40,317 bases of DNA from Flavobacterium branchiophilum NBRC 15030 = ATCC 35035. GTDB lineage: Bacteria > Bacteroidota > Bacteroidia > Flavobacteriales > Flavobacteriaceae. The notes under the pieces were generated by a model. The model ran no database searches, was not told where the DNA came from, and was given only the letters and a program-made list of their open reading frames with translations. The first letter of the stretch is position 1; each line of letters begins with the position of its first letter. Location: NCBI RefSeq assembly GCF_002217205.1, contig NZ_MUGT01000094.1, positions 1 to 40,317 of the forward strand, given 5' to 3'. Below are positions 31,339 to 40,261 of this stretch, piece after piece. The translations under genes and the position numbers were made by a program.

Positions 31339-34300
31339 TTTTTCTATAAATTTTTGGTTGGTTGTTATTTACTACTGCAATGATTGAAACAGCTTTGTTT
31401 TTTTGATGAATCAATTGAATATTTTTCACTTCGCCTCTAATATTGAAGCCTGATTTTTGATTAGAAACCCAAGTATAAGTTCCTGATTTTGAACCCAATA
31501 ACAATCCACCTCTACTGCTATCCAAACTACCAAACTGTGGTTTAAATTCGTATTGATTGCCTCCAATAATCAAATCTAAAATACCATCGTTGTTGCTATC
31601 AAAAGGACAAATACTATTTACGGTTGAAAATTGTACTTCTTTAGGCAAAGGTTTTACATCAAACTGACCGCCACCCTTGTTGGTTGCCACTATACTTTCC
31701 TGAATATTGACGGTTTGTAAAATAGCATTGGACAACACGTCTGAACTAAAAATTTCTTGTACCGCTTTTTTAGAATAATCAGTATAGCTCAAGATTTTCT
31801 TTTTGATAGATGGAATTTGTTTGGCCAATTCCGATTTCAAATGTACAGGCATGTCCTTACCAGCTATGGTTCTAGTAGCAATTTGCTCAATAGTACCGTT
31901 GGTATCAAAATCGTTTACAAACAATTTCATCGGGCTAGACAATGTAGCTTTGTATGAGGTATTAGTGCCTTTGTTGCCTAGTATTAAATCTTTCTTGCCA
32001 TCGTTATTGGTGTCCAAACAAGCTACAGTATTCCAAAAACCTTGGTATTGATCCAAGTTAGATTCAAAAGCAGCCAAGCGTCGTCCCGTATTTTTATATA
32101 TTTTTGGCGACATCCACTCTCCTACTACAATTAAATCTTTTTTATTATCATTATCAATATCTTCCCAAATGGCATCTGTTACCATACCTAACTCATTGAT
32201 TTTAAATGCTTTTTTATCCAAAACATTGGTAAAATTGCCTTTTCCATCGTTTTCAAGCAAGAGATGTTTGGGCACAATTCCATAAACACCAGGCACACTC
32301 CGACTGCCAATAAACACATCAACATCGCCATCATGATCAAAATCATAAGGGGCAATTACGGCAACATTATTATTTGTAGTTGGCAATTTGGTTGTCGATT
32401 TTGTAAATAGTCCTTTGCCGTTATTCCAATACAATCGGTTCAAATATTGGTCTTTATCGGCTTGTTCATTGCCTCCTGTACCCACTAACAAATCCAAATC
32501 ACCATCTTGATCAGCGTCAAATAATGCTGCAGCTGTGTCTTCAAAAACGGCATCGGCTTCCAAATCTTTTTGCACAGATGCCAAATATCCAGCACCATTG
32601 CTCCAATACATTTTGGCAGCTTGCCCTTTTGCACCACCAATAAATACATCATCGTTACCATCGCCATTGACATCGCCAACGGCTAATGCTGGGCCCTCTT
32701 GAGATAATTCTTTTGAAATTAATCCTTCATAATCAAAATCGATGTATTCATTTTCTTGATGGGCGGTCATATTTTGATTTTGTTCTACCCAAAAAGGTTT
32801 GACTTTTGGAGTTTGACTCACAAATGGATTTTGAGCATCTGTTATTTTCAAAATAGTAGTTTTATCAATGGCTACTTTGGCTTGACTTTGATATTGTCCA
32901 TTGGGCCAAATCACCCGCATCGAATCAATTTTTTTGGTTCCAATTCCAAATGTCATGGTATAATCAATAGAGGATTGAAAGCCTCTAGTTGGAATTAACT
33001 CTTGTCTTAAAATTTCTGTCCCTGAAAACAATTCGACTACGCTGCCCACAGCAAATTTATTTTGGTTGTCGCCTTTCAATTGGAATTTCACATAATGATT
33101 GTCTTTTTGTTTTTCAGAATTATTTCTATAAACAAAAGCTTCCATATTGACGTTATTGACAATTAAATCCAAATCGCCGTCATTATCCAAATCGCCATAA
33201 GCGGCACCATTTGAAAAACTGGGTATGTCCAATCCCCAATTACTGGCTTCGTTCGTAAAAGTTAAATTTTTATTATTTTTATAAGCATAATTGGCAATAG
33301 GAGTACTTGGCATTTTGTTGATGATGGTTTCCATGTCATCTTTTTTGCCCGTAATCACCATTTTTTGCATCAAATCATTAGCAAAAAAATCGATAAAATC
33401 TTGATTGGTCAAATCATGGTTGATGCCATTGCATACATAAATATCTTTGTAGCCATCATTATCCATATCAAAAAGTAAAGCTCCCCAGCTCCAATCGGTT
33501 TTAGAAACCCCAGCATAATGGGCAATTTCTTCAAATTGCTGATTGCCTGTATTGATTTGAAGGGTATTTTGCATGTATTGATTATAAAAATCCATGCTCA
33601 ATTTTCGGTTAAACAAATCGTAATTGTCAAAACTGGTGGTTTGTTTCAATCGTTCGTCTTGTTCGGGTAACATATCGGTAACAAAAATATCGGCTAACCC
33701 ATCATTGTTGATGTCGGCCATATCGGCTCCCATAGAAGACTGACTGATGTGTGTGGCCCAGGATTGAATTTGCTCGCTAAAAGTCCCGTTTTTATTATTA
33801 ATATATAAATAATCTCTTTCATAAAAATCGTTAGAAATATAAATATCTGGATACAAATCACCATTGACATCGCCAACGGTTACCCCCAATCCAAAACCAA
33901 TCAAACTACCATAAATACCAGATTTTTCGCTAACATCTATAAATTTTCCATGATCATTTCGTAATAATTTATCCCCTCCTCCTTTTAGGATTTCGGCTAC
34001 ATCCCAATCTTTATCTCGCAACTCTCTTTTATTAGAATAATTCAAGCTGCTCACAGGAATAAAACTATTGTTGAGGATGTAACAATCCAAATCGCCATCT
34101 TTGTCGTAGTCAAAAAATGCGGCATGGGTTGTAATTCCTGTATCAGCCAAGTTGTATTGTGAGGCTTGTTCAGAAAAAGTAAGATTGCCTTTGTTGATAA
34201 ACAATTGGCTTTGTCGTTTAGAGTCGATGTTGTTTCCTGCATTGCATACATAAATATCTAATAAACCATCTGCATTGATATCGACCATAACAACACCCGT

Positions 34301-34645
34301 GGACCAAGATTTGGCCAAATTGATACCTGCTTTGGCAGAAATATCTTCAAATTTGAGTTGTCCTTTGTTGAGATATAATTTATTTTCGCCCAAATTTGAA
34401 GTAAAAAAAACGTCGGACAAACCATCATTATTGATGTCGCCAATGGCTACACCACCGCCGTTATAAAAGTTACGGTACTTGAAAATATTCATATTTTCGC
34501 CGTTTTTGACCTCATTTTTAAAAGAAATGCCCGTTTCAGAGGATTCAAGTTTGGTAAAAAGTCCATTTTTTGAACCATTTAAACTATCAGAACAAGCTGA
34601 AAATAAACACATTAAGCATAAAATTGCAGAAAAACGATAAAACAT
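31331..34645 (-). CDS. FG-GAP/VCBS-repeat lipoprotein with ASPIC/UnbV domain (first of pair)
   Basis: 1104 aa when begun at the ATG at 34645. That start gives a proper lipoprotein signal (FYRFSAILCLMCLFSAC, lipobox Cys18); an upstream in-frame ATG at 34753 adds 36 residues that run towards the susD terminator and are unlikely to be translated. The layout matches the next gene: N-terminal LESSETGISFKNE, GGGVAIGDINNDG, about 13 Ca-binding D-x-N/D-x-D-G loops, WSWGALLFDMDNDG mid-way, and an ASPIC/UnbV domain (LIPTRGFQSSIDYTMTFGI; DSMRVIWPNG) near residues 545-620. The two proteins are clear paralogues, conserved around the first blade and the WSW motif. The terminator at 34771-34806 separates it from susD, so it probably has its own promoter, which I could not identify. 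Confidence 0.87.
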   Translation of the reverse strand: MFYRFSAILCLMCLFSACSDSLNGSKNGLFTKLESSETGISFKNEVKNGENMNIFKYRNFYNGGGVAIGDINNDGLSDVFFTSNLGENKLYLNKGQLKFEDISAKAGINLAKSWSTGVVMVDINADGLLDIYVCNAGNNIDSKRQSQLFINKGNLTFSEQASQYNLADTGITTHAAFFDYDKDGDLDCYILNNSFIPVSSLNYSNKRELRDKDWDVAEILKGGGDKLLRNDHGKFIDVSEKSGIYGSLIGFGLGVTVGDVNGDLYPDIYISNDFYERDYLYINNKNGTFSEQIQSWATHISQSSMGADMADINNDGLADIFVTDMLPEQDERLKQTTSFDNYDLFNRKLSMDFYNQYMQNTLQINTGNQQFEEIAHYAGVSKTDWSWGALLFDMDNDGYKDIYVCNGINHDLTNQDFIDFFANDLMQKMVITGKKDDMETIINKMPSTPIANYAYKNNKNLTFTNEASNWGLDIPSFSNGAAYGDLDNDGDLDLIVNNVNMEAFVYRNNSEKQKDNHYVKFQLKGDNQNKFAVGSVVELFSGTEILRQELIPTRGFQSSIDYTMTFGIGTKKIDSMRVIWPNGQYQSQAKVAIDKTTILKITDAQNPFVSQTPKVKPFWVEQNQNMTAHQENEYIDFDYEGLISKELSQEGPALAVGDVNGDGNDDVFIGGAKGQAAKMYWSNGAGYLASVQKDLEADAVFEDTAAALFDADQDGDLDLLVGTGGNEQADKDQYLNRLYWNNGKGLFTKSTTKLPTTNNNVAVIAPYDFDHDGDVDVFIGSRSVPGVYGIVPKHLLLENDGKGNFTNVLDKKAFKINELGMVTDAIWEDIDNDNKKDLIVVGEWMSPKIYKNTGRRLAAFESNLDQYQGFWNTVACLDTNNDGKKDLILGNKGTNTSYKATLSSPMKLFVNDFDTNGTIEQIATRTIAGKDMPVHLKSELAKQIPSIKKKILSYTDYSKKAVQEIFSSDVLSNAILQTVNIQESIVATNKGGGQFDVKPLPKEVQFSTVNSICPFDSNNDGILDLIIGGNQYEFKPQFGSLDSSRGGLLLGSKSGTYTWVSNQKSGFNIRGEVKNIQLIHQKNKAVSIIAVVNNNQPKIYRKND

Positions 34646-34770
34646 GATATAGAAAAATTGTATTAAAAAAATAAGCTTAAAATAATGGACTAAAATACTA
34701 TAATTAGTTGAAAAACAAAGCAGTTTTGACGAATTTTTAAACGTCAATTTCAAAAAAAATAAGGTTTAGT

Positions 34771-34806
34771 ATAAAAAAAATAAAGAGGGTATAAATACCC
34801 TCTTTA
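34771..34806 (-). terminator. Terminator of the susC-susD operon
   Basis: An 11-bp perfect stem (TAAAGAGGGTA at 34781-34791, TACCCTCTTTA at 34796-34806) has a 4-base loop. The A-run at 34773-34780 supplies the U-tract in the minus-strand transcript. It lies 38 bp beyond the susD stop and argues that the VCBS/UnbV pair is not on the susCD transcript, or only by read-through. Confidence 0.88.
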
Positions 34807-34843
34807 TCACTAACTTAAAACAAAATATAAAAAACAAAAATTC

Positions 34844-36367
34844 TTAGTAACCAGGGTTTTGAGAAATGTTTGGATTTAACAAAGCATCTGCTGGAATTGG
34901 GAATAATGCGTATTTAGCAGCTGAAGCATACGGTTTTAAACCTCTTTGATCAAGGAATTTACCAAAACGAATCATATCGTTTCTTCTCCAACCTTCCCAC
35001 CATAACTCTCTACCTCTTTCTGCATAAACTTTATCTAAAGAAGATACATCAACTGTAACACCAGCTCTAGTACCTAAAGCACTAATAGCAGCTGCATTAT
35101 TTGAACCAGTACCACCTCTTAAAATAGCTTCAGCTTTCATCAATACCGCATCAGAATAACGCATTAAAATTAAATCATTTTCAGGCACATCTAAATTTAC
35201 TGCATCAGGAATATATTTCATCCCACGGATACCCGCAGTTTCTAGAGTAGAACCACCTGTAATCAAAGTTAAAGCAGAAGTAAAAACAAGTGGATTTCCA
35301 TTTCTATCATTTAACGGTGTTGTACCACCTGGAGCATATTGCTGACCCACTTGAAAGCCTACTGGGTTACCAAATGAAGCAATTATTGCTGGAGTAGAAT
35401 ATTTAGCACGCTTATCAGCGGCATCAAATTTATTGTAGTATTCAGCAACAGTTGCAAAACCATTCCAACCTCCTGGAGTTTGGTTGTAGTGAGTACCCAT
35501 TCTCCAACGAGATTGAATTCCACCACCACTTCCACCTTGTACATTTTTAGAAGAGAACACTACTTCGTTAGAAGTATTGTTAGTTGGAGCAAAATTATCC
35601 CAATAATTTGAAGATAATGTATTTGTCATAGCATCAACATGTTGAACTACTTTTGTCATATCTGAACTACTAAAAGTATAAGGACCAGCTGGATTAGCAG
35701 CAGTATAAACCGCCTTGTTCAAATATAATTTTGCTAGTAAAAAATGTGCAGCATCAACATTTGCAATACTTGCATCTGTAGCATTTCTTGCTGGTAATGA
35801 AGAAATTATTGCTTCTAATTCACTTATAACATAAGCAGTTGCTTCAGATCTAGACCAAACTAATGCGTCTGCTTGTTGGCTAGAACCAGCAGGTCTATAT
35901 GGTGTTTTTCCAAATAAATCAACTACATTAAAGTAATAGAAAGCTCTCAAAAATCTTGCTTGCAATACTTGAGATGCAGTACCATTATTATTAATAACTT
36001 GATTACAATTATAAACATTTGAAAGTAATGAATTCCAAGTGTCTCTAAATTGTACGTGGTCAGGAGACCAAGTATGAGTATGTAATTGTCTCCACGCTCC
36101 ATTATCATCCCAGTCACCACCTCTAGTAGGGCCAGCTAACGCATCAGTTGTCATTTCATCCATTGCGAAAGTCATTCCTTGACCTTGGAAATCTCTTAAT
36201 CCATTGTATGCTGTTTGCAAGAAAGCAGCAGTATTTACAGTACCCCCTTGTTCAGATGACTGTATAGTTCCATCCAGTGCACTTTCTTCTAAATCAGTAC
36301 AACTTACAAGCCCTAATAACAGTATCCCGCTAAAAAATACTCCTTTATATGCTTTTATATTTTTCAT
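34844..36367 (-). CDS. SusD/RagB-family nutrient-binding outer-membrane lipoprotein
   Basis: 507 aa. The lipoprotein signal ends at LVSC (Cys23), followed by TDLEES, an acidic stretch like those that direct Bacteroidetes lipoproteins to the cell surface. The SusD fold is supported by the N-terminal TPR-like helices with FLRAFYYFNVVDLFGKTPYRP (about 138-158), the conserved DAHFLLAKLYLNKAVY region (about 205-220) and the C-terminal ERGRELWWEGWRRNDMIRFG (about 456-475), a SusD hallmark. It forms the lid on the SusC channel and captures the substrate. Start lies 13 bp after susC. Which glycan or other nutrient is bound cannot be deduced from the sequence. Confidence 0.95.
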   Translation of the reverse strand: MKNIKAYKGVFFSGILLLGLVSCTDLEESALDGTIQSSEQGGTVNTAAFLQTAYNGLRDFQGQGMTFAMDEMTTDALAGPTRGGDWDDNGAWRQLHTHTWSPDHVQFRDTWNSLLSNVYNCNQVINNNGTASQVLQARFLRAFYYFNVVDLFGKTPYRPAGSSQQADALVWSRSEATAYVISELEAIISSLPARNATDASIANVDAAHFLLAKLYLNKAVYTAANPAGPYTFSSSDMTKVVQHVDAMTNTLSSNYWDNFAPTNNTSNEVVFSSKNVQGGSGGGIQSRWRMGTHYNQTPGGWNGFATVAEYYNKFDAADKRAKYSTPAIIASFGNPVGFQVGQQYAPGGTTPLNDRNGNPLVFTSALTLITGGSTLETAGIRGMKYIPDAVNLDVPENDLILMRYSDAVLMKAEAILRGGTGSNNAAAISALGTRAGVTVDVSSLDKVYAERGRELWWEGWRRNDMIRFGKFLDQRGLKPYASAAKYALFPIPADALLNPNISQNPGY

Positions 36368-36380
36368 AACTATCTTTTAA

Positions 36381-39350
36381 TTAAAAATTTAAATTAATAC
36401 CAAATAAAACTGTTTTTGATTTTGGATATGACAAATAATCAATACCAGCAGATGGCACTCCATTTATTGTTTTATAAGTATCTACTTCAGGATCAAACCC
36501 GCTGTAGTTTGTAAACAATAATAAATTTTGAGCATTTACATAAAAACGTGCAGACTTAATTTTTGCTTTTTCAAATATACCTCCAGAGAAAGTATATCCT
36601 AAAGTAATGTTACCCATTCTTAAGAAATCACCTTTTTCCAAATATTTAGTTGATGGTGAATTTGGATCACCAGTATTTTGAGTTGATGTCGCAACTGAAA
36701 GCGGTATGTTTCTTACAGGAAAAGCACCTTTGAAAAACAATGCGTTAGCAGTATTATTATAAATGTAATGACCAAAAGCACCATAGAAAGAAACTGCAGC
36801 ATCAAAATTGTTATAGGTTATTCCAGTAGTGAAACCTAAATTAACTTTTGGAAGTGGAGTTTTATCTAAAACTTGTTTTGAAGCTGTTGCTAATGATGTA
36901 TTATTTCCAGCTGCATCAGTATAAATAGAAGCACCTGAAGCATCATATCCTTTAAAGTCATATAAATAATATGTATATATTGGTAAGTTATTTGCAATAA
37001 TTTGAGCAGAAGCACCAGATAAACCTTGTCCATTTAATTCAGCTGTATTAACATAACCTTGAAAATCATTTAATTTATTGCTCAAGAAAGAAGCATTAGC
37101 AGATACATCCCATGTGAATTTTTCTGTATCAATAATTTTATAATTTAATGCTACCTCAAAACCTTTATTCTCTAAATATCCTTTCAAATTGATATATTTT
37201 GTTGAATTTGGACCAATTGGATTAGACGCTGCTTGTTGCGTGAAAATCAAATCGTAAGTTTTTCTATTAAAATAATCCAAACTACCAGTCAATCTATTTT
37301 TCAACAATGTAAAATCAACTCCAATTCCATAAGATTTAGTTGTTTCCCATTTCAAATCTGGAGATGCACTAATTTGATTTCCAAATGTTGATGGTGCAAC
37401 ATAATTTGCATAATATAAAGCTGAATTTGCAGCAAACTCTTGATTACCAGTCGAACCGTAGTTTCCTCTTATTTTAACATCATTAACTAAACCATCTTTT
37501 GACTCAACTATTTTATAAGCTGCACCAAATGAATAAAATGTACCATATTTATTATTAGCACCAAATTTAGAACTACCATCTCGTCTAATTGTTGCATTAA
37601 CAGATACTTTTTTATACAAATTAGAAGTTAATCTAGCATAAGTTGATTGTAACTCAACCTCATTTCTAGAAGAGGTTGGTCCAAATTTATTATCAATGTA
37701 TCCTACACCACCTTGGATGTTGTCTATCAAATTCACTTGATTTGGATCAAAACCTTTTGCTACAACATTGTTTCCATTAAAGTTATAATCATAGTATGAA
37801 AAACCTCCAATAGCTTCTAAGCTAACGTTTGGATTAAATTCTTTAAAATAGGTTAATGTATGCTCAAATGTTTTATTATATTTATTTACATTTGAAATGT
37901 TAGCTTGTCCGTAATAAACTGTTCCATTGTAAGTAGCTTGTGCAACATCTTTAATACGAATTGAAGGTAATATTTGACTTTTTCTTGAAGATACAGAAGT
38001 TTCTATACCAAATACAAAATTATACTTCAAACTGTTTGAAAGTTTTAATGTAGAGTTGATACTAGCAATTAACTTATTAGTATTTGTATAATCAATATAA
38101 GAATCTAATAATTGTTGTGGATTTAAATAATCATCACCAACAACATTATAACTACCATTTGCATTTAATGTGGAAAGAGTCGGATTCCAATATAAAGCAG
38201 ACCCAATAATATTTCCAATATATCCAGCATTTCTTGACAACATTGTTGTATGATCTCTTAAACCAGCATAAGATAATCTTGTATCAACTTTCAAAGTTTT
38301 ATTAAAAAAATCTGTTGAATTATTTAAACTCAACGTGTATTTATCAATACCAGTGTTTTTAACAATCCCTTCTGTATTTGAAGCTCCTAATGATATTCTT
38401 GTTGATGAATTTTCTGTACCAGTTGAGTAAGCTACATCATTGTTAAATGTTGTTCCTGTTCTCAAAACTGTATCTTTCCAATTATATGAACCTCCTTTAT
38501 TAGTACCTCCATTTGCTAAGTATTCAGAACTAGACATTACATCTACTTTTCCTTTATAATTACTAAATCCTACAGATGAATTAAATGATAATTGTGGCTC
38601 TTTTGATTTAGATTTTTTTGTTGTAATCATGATTACACCATTTGCTCCACGAGATCCATAGATAGCTGTAGAAGAAGCATCTTTCAAAATAGACATACTT
38701 TCAATGTCATTTTGATTAATGAAGTTTAAAGAATTTCTTGGAGTTGATGCCCCTAAAATATCTGCTCCTCCAGCACTTGTATCTCCTCCATCCAAAGGCA
38801 CTCCATCCACAACAATAAGTGGGCCATTTCCTGATCTTAAAGATCCATTTCCTCTAATTCGGATAGAAGTTGATGCACCTGGCTCTCCACTTGATGTTGT
38901 AATTTGTACACCCGCAACTTTTCCTCTTAAAATTTCTGCAGGAGAAGTAGCAGCTACGTTATCAAACTTTTTTGAACTGATTTGTTCTACAGCACCTGTT
39001 GCGTCTTTCTTTTTTACAGAACCGTAACCGATTACTACTACTTCTTTCAATTCGCTTTTGTCGTCTTTTAAGACCACGTTTATAACTGTTTTACCAGCTA
39101 CATTAATTTCTTGGCTTTTTAAGCCAATGTAACTAAACACTAAAACGGCATTGTTTCCAACATTTTTAATGGCATAATTCCCATCTAAGTCAGACTGCAC
39201 GCTATTAGTTGTTCCTTTAACTGTTACAGATGCTCCAGGTAGTGGACCACTACTGTCTGATATTTTACCCGATACGCTCTGCGCTTGAGCAAAACCAGTA
39301 AATACCATCGTTAGAAACACTAATAATCCTTTAAGTAGATTATTTTTCAT
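36381..39350 (-). CDS. SusC/RagA-family TonB-dependent outer-membrane receptor
   Basis: 989 aa. A Sec signal peptide (residues 1-23, ending FAQAQ) is followed by a carboxypeptidase-D-like domain (GKISDSSGPLPGASVTVKGT, about 28-47, to about 95). A TonB-box region (ELKEVVVIGYG) and the plug (ATSPAEILRGKVAGVQITTSSG and onward) come next, and the 22-strand barrel makes up the rest and ends in GINLNF. The plug shows the SusC-typical SILKDASSTAIYGSRGANGVIMITTKK. It imports a substrate across the outer membrane using TonB energy, with SusD as its lid. It is preceded by a TACATTTG -7 box and a composite LacI-like operator shared with the sugar symporter operon. Confidence 0.96.
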   Translation of the reverse strand: MKNNLLKGLLVFLTMVFTGFAQAQSVSGKISDSSGPLPGASVTVKGTTNSVQSDLDGNYAIKNVGNNAVLVFSYIGLKSQEINVAGKTVINVVLKDDKSELKEVVVIGYGSVKKKDATGAVEQISSKKFDNVAATSPAEILRGKVAGVQITTSSGEPGASTSIRIRGNGSLRSGNGPLIVVDGVPLDGGDTSAGGADILGASTPRNSLNFINQNDIESMSILKDASSTAIYGSRGANGVIMITTKKSKSKEPQLSFNSSVGFSNYKGKVDVMSSSEYLANGGTNKGGSYNWKDTVLRTGTTFNNDVAYSTGTENSSTRISLGASNTEGIVKNTGIDKYTLSLNNSTDFFNKTLKVDTRLSYAGLRDHTTMLSRNAGYIGNIIGSALYWNPTLSTLNANGSYNVVGDDYLNPQQLLDSYIDYTNTNKLIASINSTLKLSNSLKYNFVFGIETSVSSRKSQILPSIRIKDVAQATYNGTVYYGQANISNVNKYNKTFEHTLTYFKEFNPNVSLEAIGGFSYYDYNFNGNNVVAKGFDPNQVNLIDNIQGGVGYIDNKFGPTSSRNEVELQSTYARLTSNLYKKVSVNATIRRDGSSKFGANNKYGTFYSFGAAYKIVESKDGLVNDVKIRGNYGSTGNQEFAANSALYYANYVAPSTFGNQISASPDLKWETTKSYGIGVDFTLLKNRLTGSLDYFNRKTYDLIFTQQAASNPIGPNSTKYINLKGYLENKGFEVALNYKIIDTEKFTWDVSANASFLSNKLNDFQGYVNTAELNGQGLSGASAQIIANNLPIYTYYLYDFKGYDASGASIYTDAAGNNTSLATASKQVLDKTPLPKVNLGFTTGITYNNFDAAVSFYGAFGHYIYNNTANALFFKGAFPVRNIPLSVATSTQNTGDPNSPSTKYLEKGDFLRMGNITLGYTFSGGIFEKAKIKSARFYVNAQNLLLFTNYSGFDPEVDTYKTINGVPSAGIDYLSYPKSKTVLFGINLNF

Positions 39351-39402
39351 ACGTAATAAAATAATTTGGTTAATAATTAATTGTTTGTTTTTATTTCAGT
39401 TT

Positions 39403-39410
39403 CAAATGTA
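39403..39410 (-). promoter_or_regulatory. Candidate -7 box for susC
   Basis: The minus strand reads TACATTTG, an exact TAnnTTTG match, 53-60 bases upstream of the susC ATG. The composite operator lies 40-70 bases further upstream, the position expected for an activator rather than a simple repressor. Confidence 0.5.
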
Positions 39411-39449
39411 ATGCAATTTTATGATAATTTTATGATTTTTTGAAACTAT

Positions 39450-39481
39450 ATCGTTTTCGAGCCACCGAAAACGTTTTCGAT
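39450..39481. promoter_or_regulatory. Composite operator upstream of susC
   Basis: ATCGTTTTCG (39450-39459) is followed after 6 bases by CGAAAACGTTTTCG (39466-39479), a perfect 14-bp palindrome with a central CG, and then AT. Both arm sequences and their spacing match the operator at 25472-25506 upstream of the sugar symporter operon (7-base spacer there). LacI-family regulators typically bind such A-rich, CG-centred palindromes. No LacI gene is in the window. Confidence 0.7.
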
Positions 39482-39680
39482 TTTTTGTGTTCTCTTTATT
39501 TTTATGCCTTAAAATTGTTTGAACTTCATTTTTTTTTGAATAAAAAAACATATTGTGTATTTTTTATTCTTATGTAGTGCTAAAATGATTTTTTTTAGCT
39601 GTACTGTTTTTTTTTGTTTTTATTGCTTTAAATTTATTGTTGCTATATAATAAGGTGTCCATTTATCTTATTTTGTACAT

Positions 39681-40163
39681 TTACTTGCGGATGTACGTTA
39701 GAAAATGGTACTCATAAGGATGCTTATCGTCTATGGGGTGGGACTCTTTTGAGGCAAGTTGCCACTCCTTTGGGTTGATTTCTGGAAAAAATGTATCGGC
39801 TTCAAATGTTGCTTCTACTAATGTAATGTCTAAAACATCGGCCATTGGCATGGTTTGTTTGTATATTTCGCCACCACCTATTATATATAGGTCTTGATTT
39901 TTGGGACATATTGCAAGAGCTTCTTCCAAATTTTGAACCGTAATACAATGTTCGCTATCAAAATTTTTGGTTTTGGACACAATCACATGGGTCCGATTGG
40001 GCAATGGTTTTGGAAAACTTTCAAACGTTTTGCGTCCCATTACAATATAATGTCCTGTTGTTTGGGCTTTGAATCGTTTAAAGTCGTTTGGCAAATGCCA
40101 TAGCAAGGTGTTGTTTTTGCCAAGTGCCCTATTTTGTGCCATGGCTGCTATAATTATAATCAT
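39681..40163 (-). CDS. folA: Dihydrofolate reductase
   Basis: 160 aa. It reduces dihydrofolate to tetrahydrofolate with NADPH. The fold motifs are IIAAMAQNRALGKNNTLLWHLPNDFKRFK (about 3-31, with the active-site acidic residue Asp in LPNDFKRF), YIVMGRKTFESF (about 37-48), TFEADTFFP (about 127-135) and the C-terminal YEYHFLTY. I start it at the ATG at 40161-40163. An open frame seven codons longer from a TTG at 40182-40184 would overlap the TAATTTTG -7-like box, so the shorter form is the likely protein. It is a core housekeeping gene at the right edge and no operon partner is visible. Confidence 0.95.
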   Translation of the reverse strand: MIIIIAAMAQNRALGKNNTLLWHLPNDFKRFKAQTTGHYIVMGRKTFESFPKPLPNRTHVIVSKTKNFDSEHCITVQNLEEALAICPKNQDLYIIGGGEIYKQTMPMADVLDITLVEATFEADTFFPEINPKEWQLASKESHPIDDKHPYEYHFLTYIRK

Positions 40164-40181
40164 TTGTAGTGTTTTTGAAGA

Positions 40182-40189
40182 CAAAATTA
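40182..40189 (-). promoter_or_regulatory. Candidate -7 box for folA
   Basis: The minus strand reads TAATTTTG, an exact TAnnTTTG match, 19-26 bases upstream of the folA ATG at 40163. It supports that start over the longer TTG start and predicts a very short leader. Confidence 0.4.
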
Positions 40190-40249
40190 TTCAAAAAAAT
40201 TGTTATTTTAGGAATTTTTGGCTATTTTGTGATTGCGAAATTATTTTTT

Positions 40250-40261
40250 GAAAACGATTTC
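40250..40261. promoter_or_regulatory. LacI-like operator core near the right edge
   Basis: GAAAACGATTTC is identical over 12 bases to the core at 25492-25503 in the symporter operator. A looser second core, GAGAACGGTTTG, follows at 40269-40280. It could serve a plus-strand gene beyond 40317 or, less likely, folA, whose start is 87 bases away. There is no paired ATCGTTTTCG arm here, so it is weaker than the other two. Confidence 0.4.

Larger units (their letters stand above)
39351..39680. other. Intergenic region between susC and folA
   Basis: This 330-bp gap holds the susC promoter box (39403-39410) and the composite operator (39450-39481). The rest is T-rich and shows no gene, and I see no clear terminator for folA, whose stop is at 39681. 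Confidence 0.6.

Noticed and set aside
28087..34645. DNA-level tandem repeats across the VCBS genes
   Set aside because: The recurring CATCGCCAT/ATTATT-type words are the codons of the repeated Ca-binding loops; they are irregularly spaced and do not form a satellite or CRISPR-like array.
34646..34753. Longer start for the first VCBS/UnbV protein
   Set aside because: The extra 36 residues would precede a complete lipoprotein signal peptide and run close to the susD terminator, so the ATG at 34645 is preferred.
36381..39350. Naming the glycan imported by the SusC/SusD pair
   Set aside because: Receptor sequence alone does not define the substrate; the link to a sucrose-type sugar rests only on the shared operator and is kept as inference.
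40164..40184. Seven-codon N-terminal extension of dihydrofolate reductase from a TTG
   Set aside because: The extension overlaps the probable -7 box and is not part of the DHFR fold, which begins at MIIIIAAMAQ.
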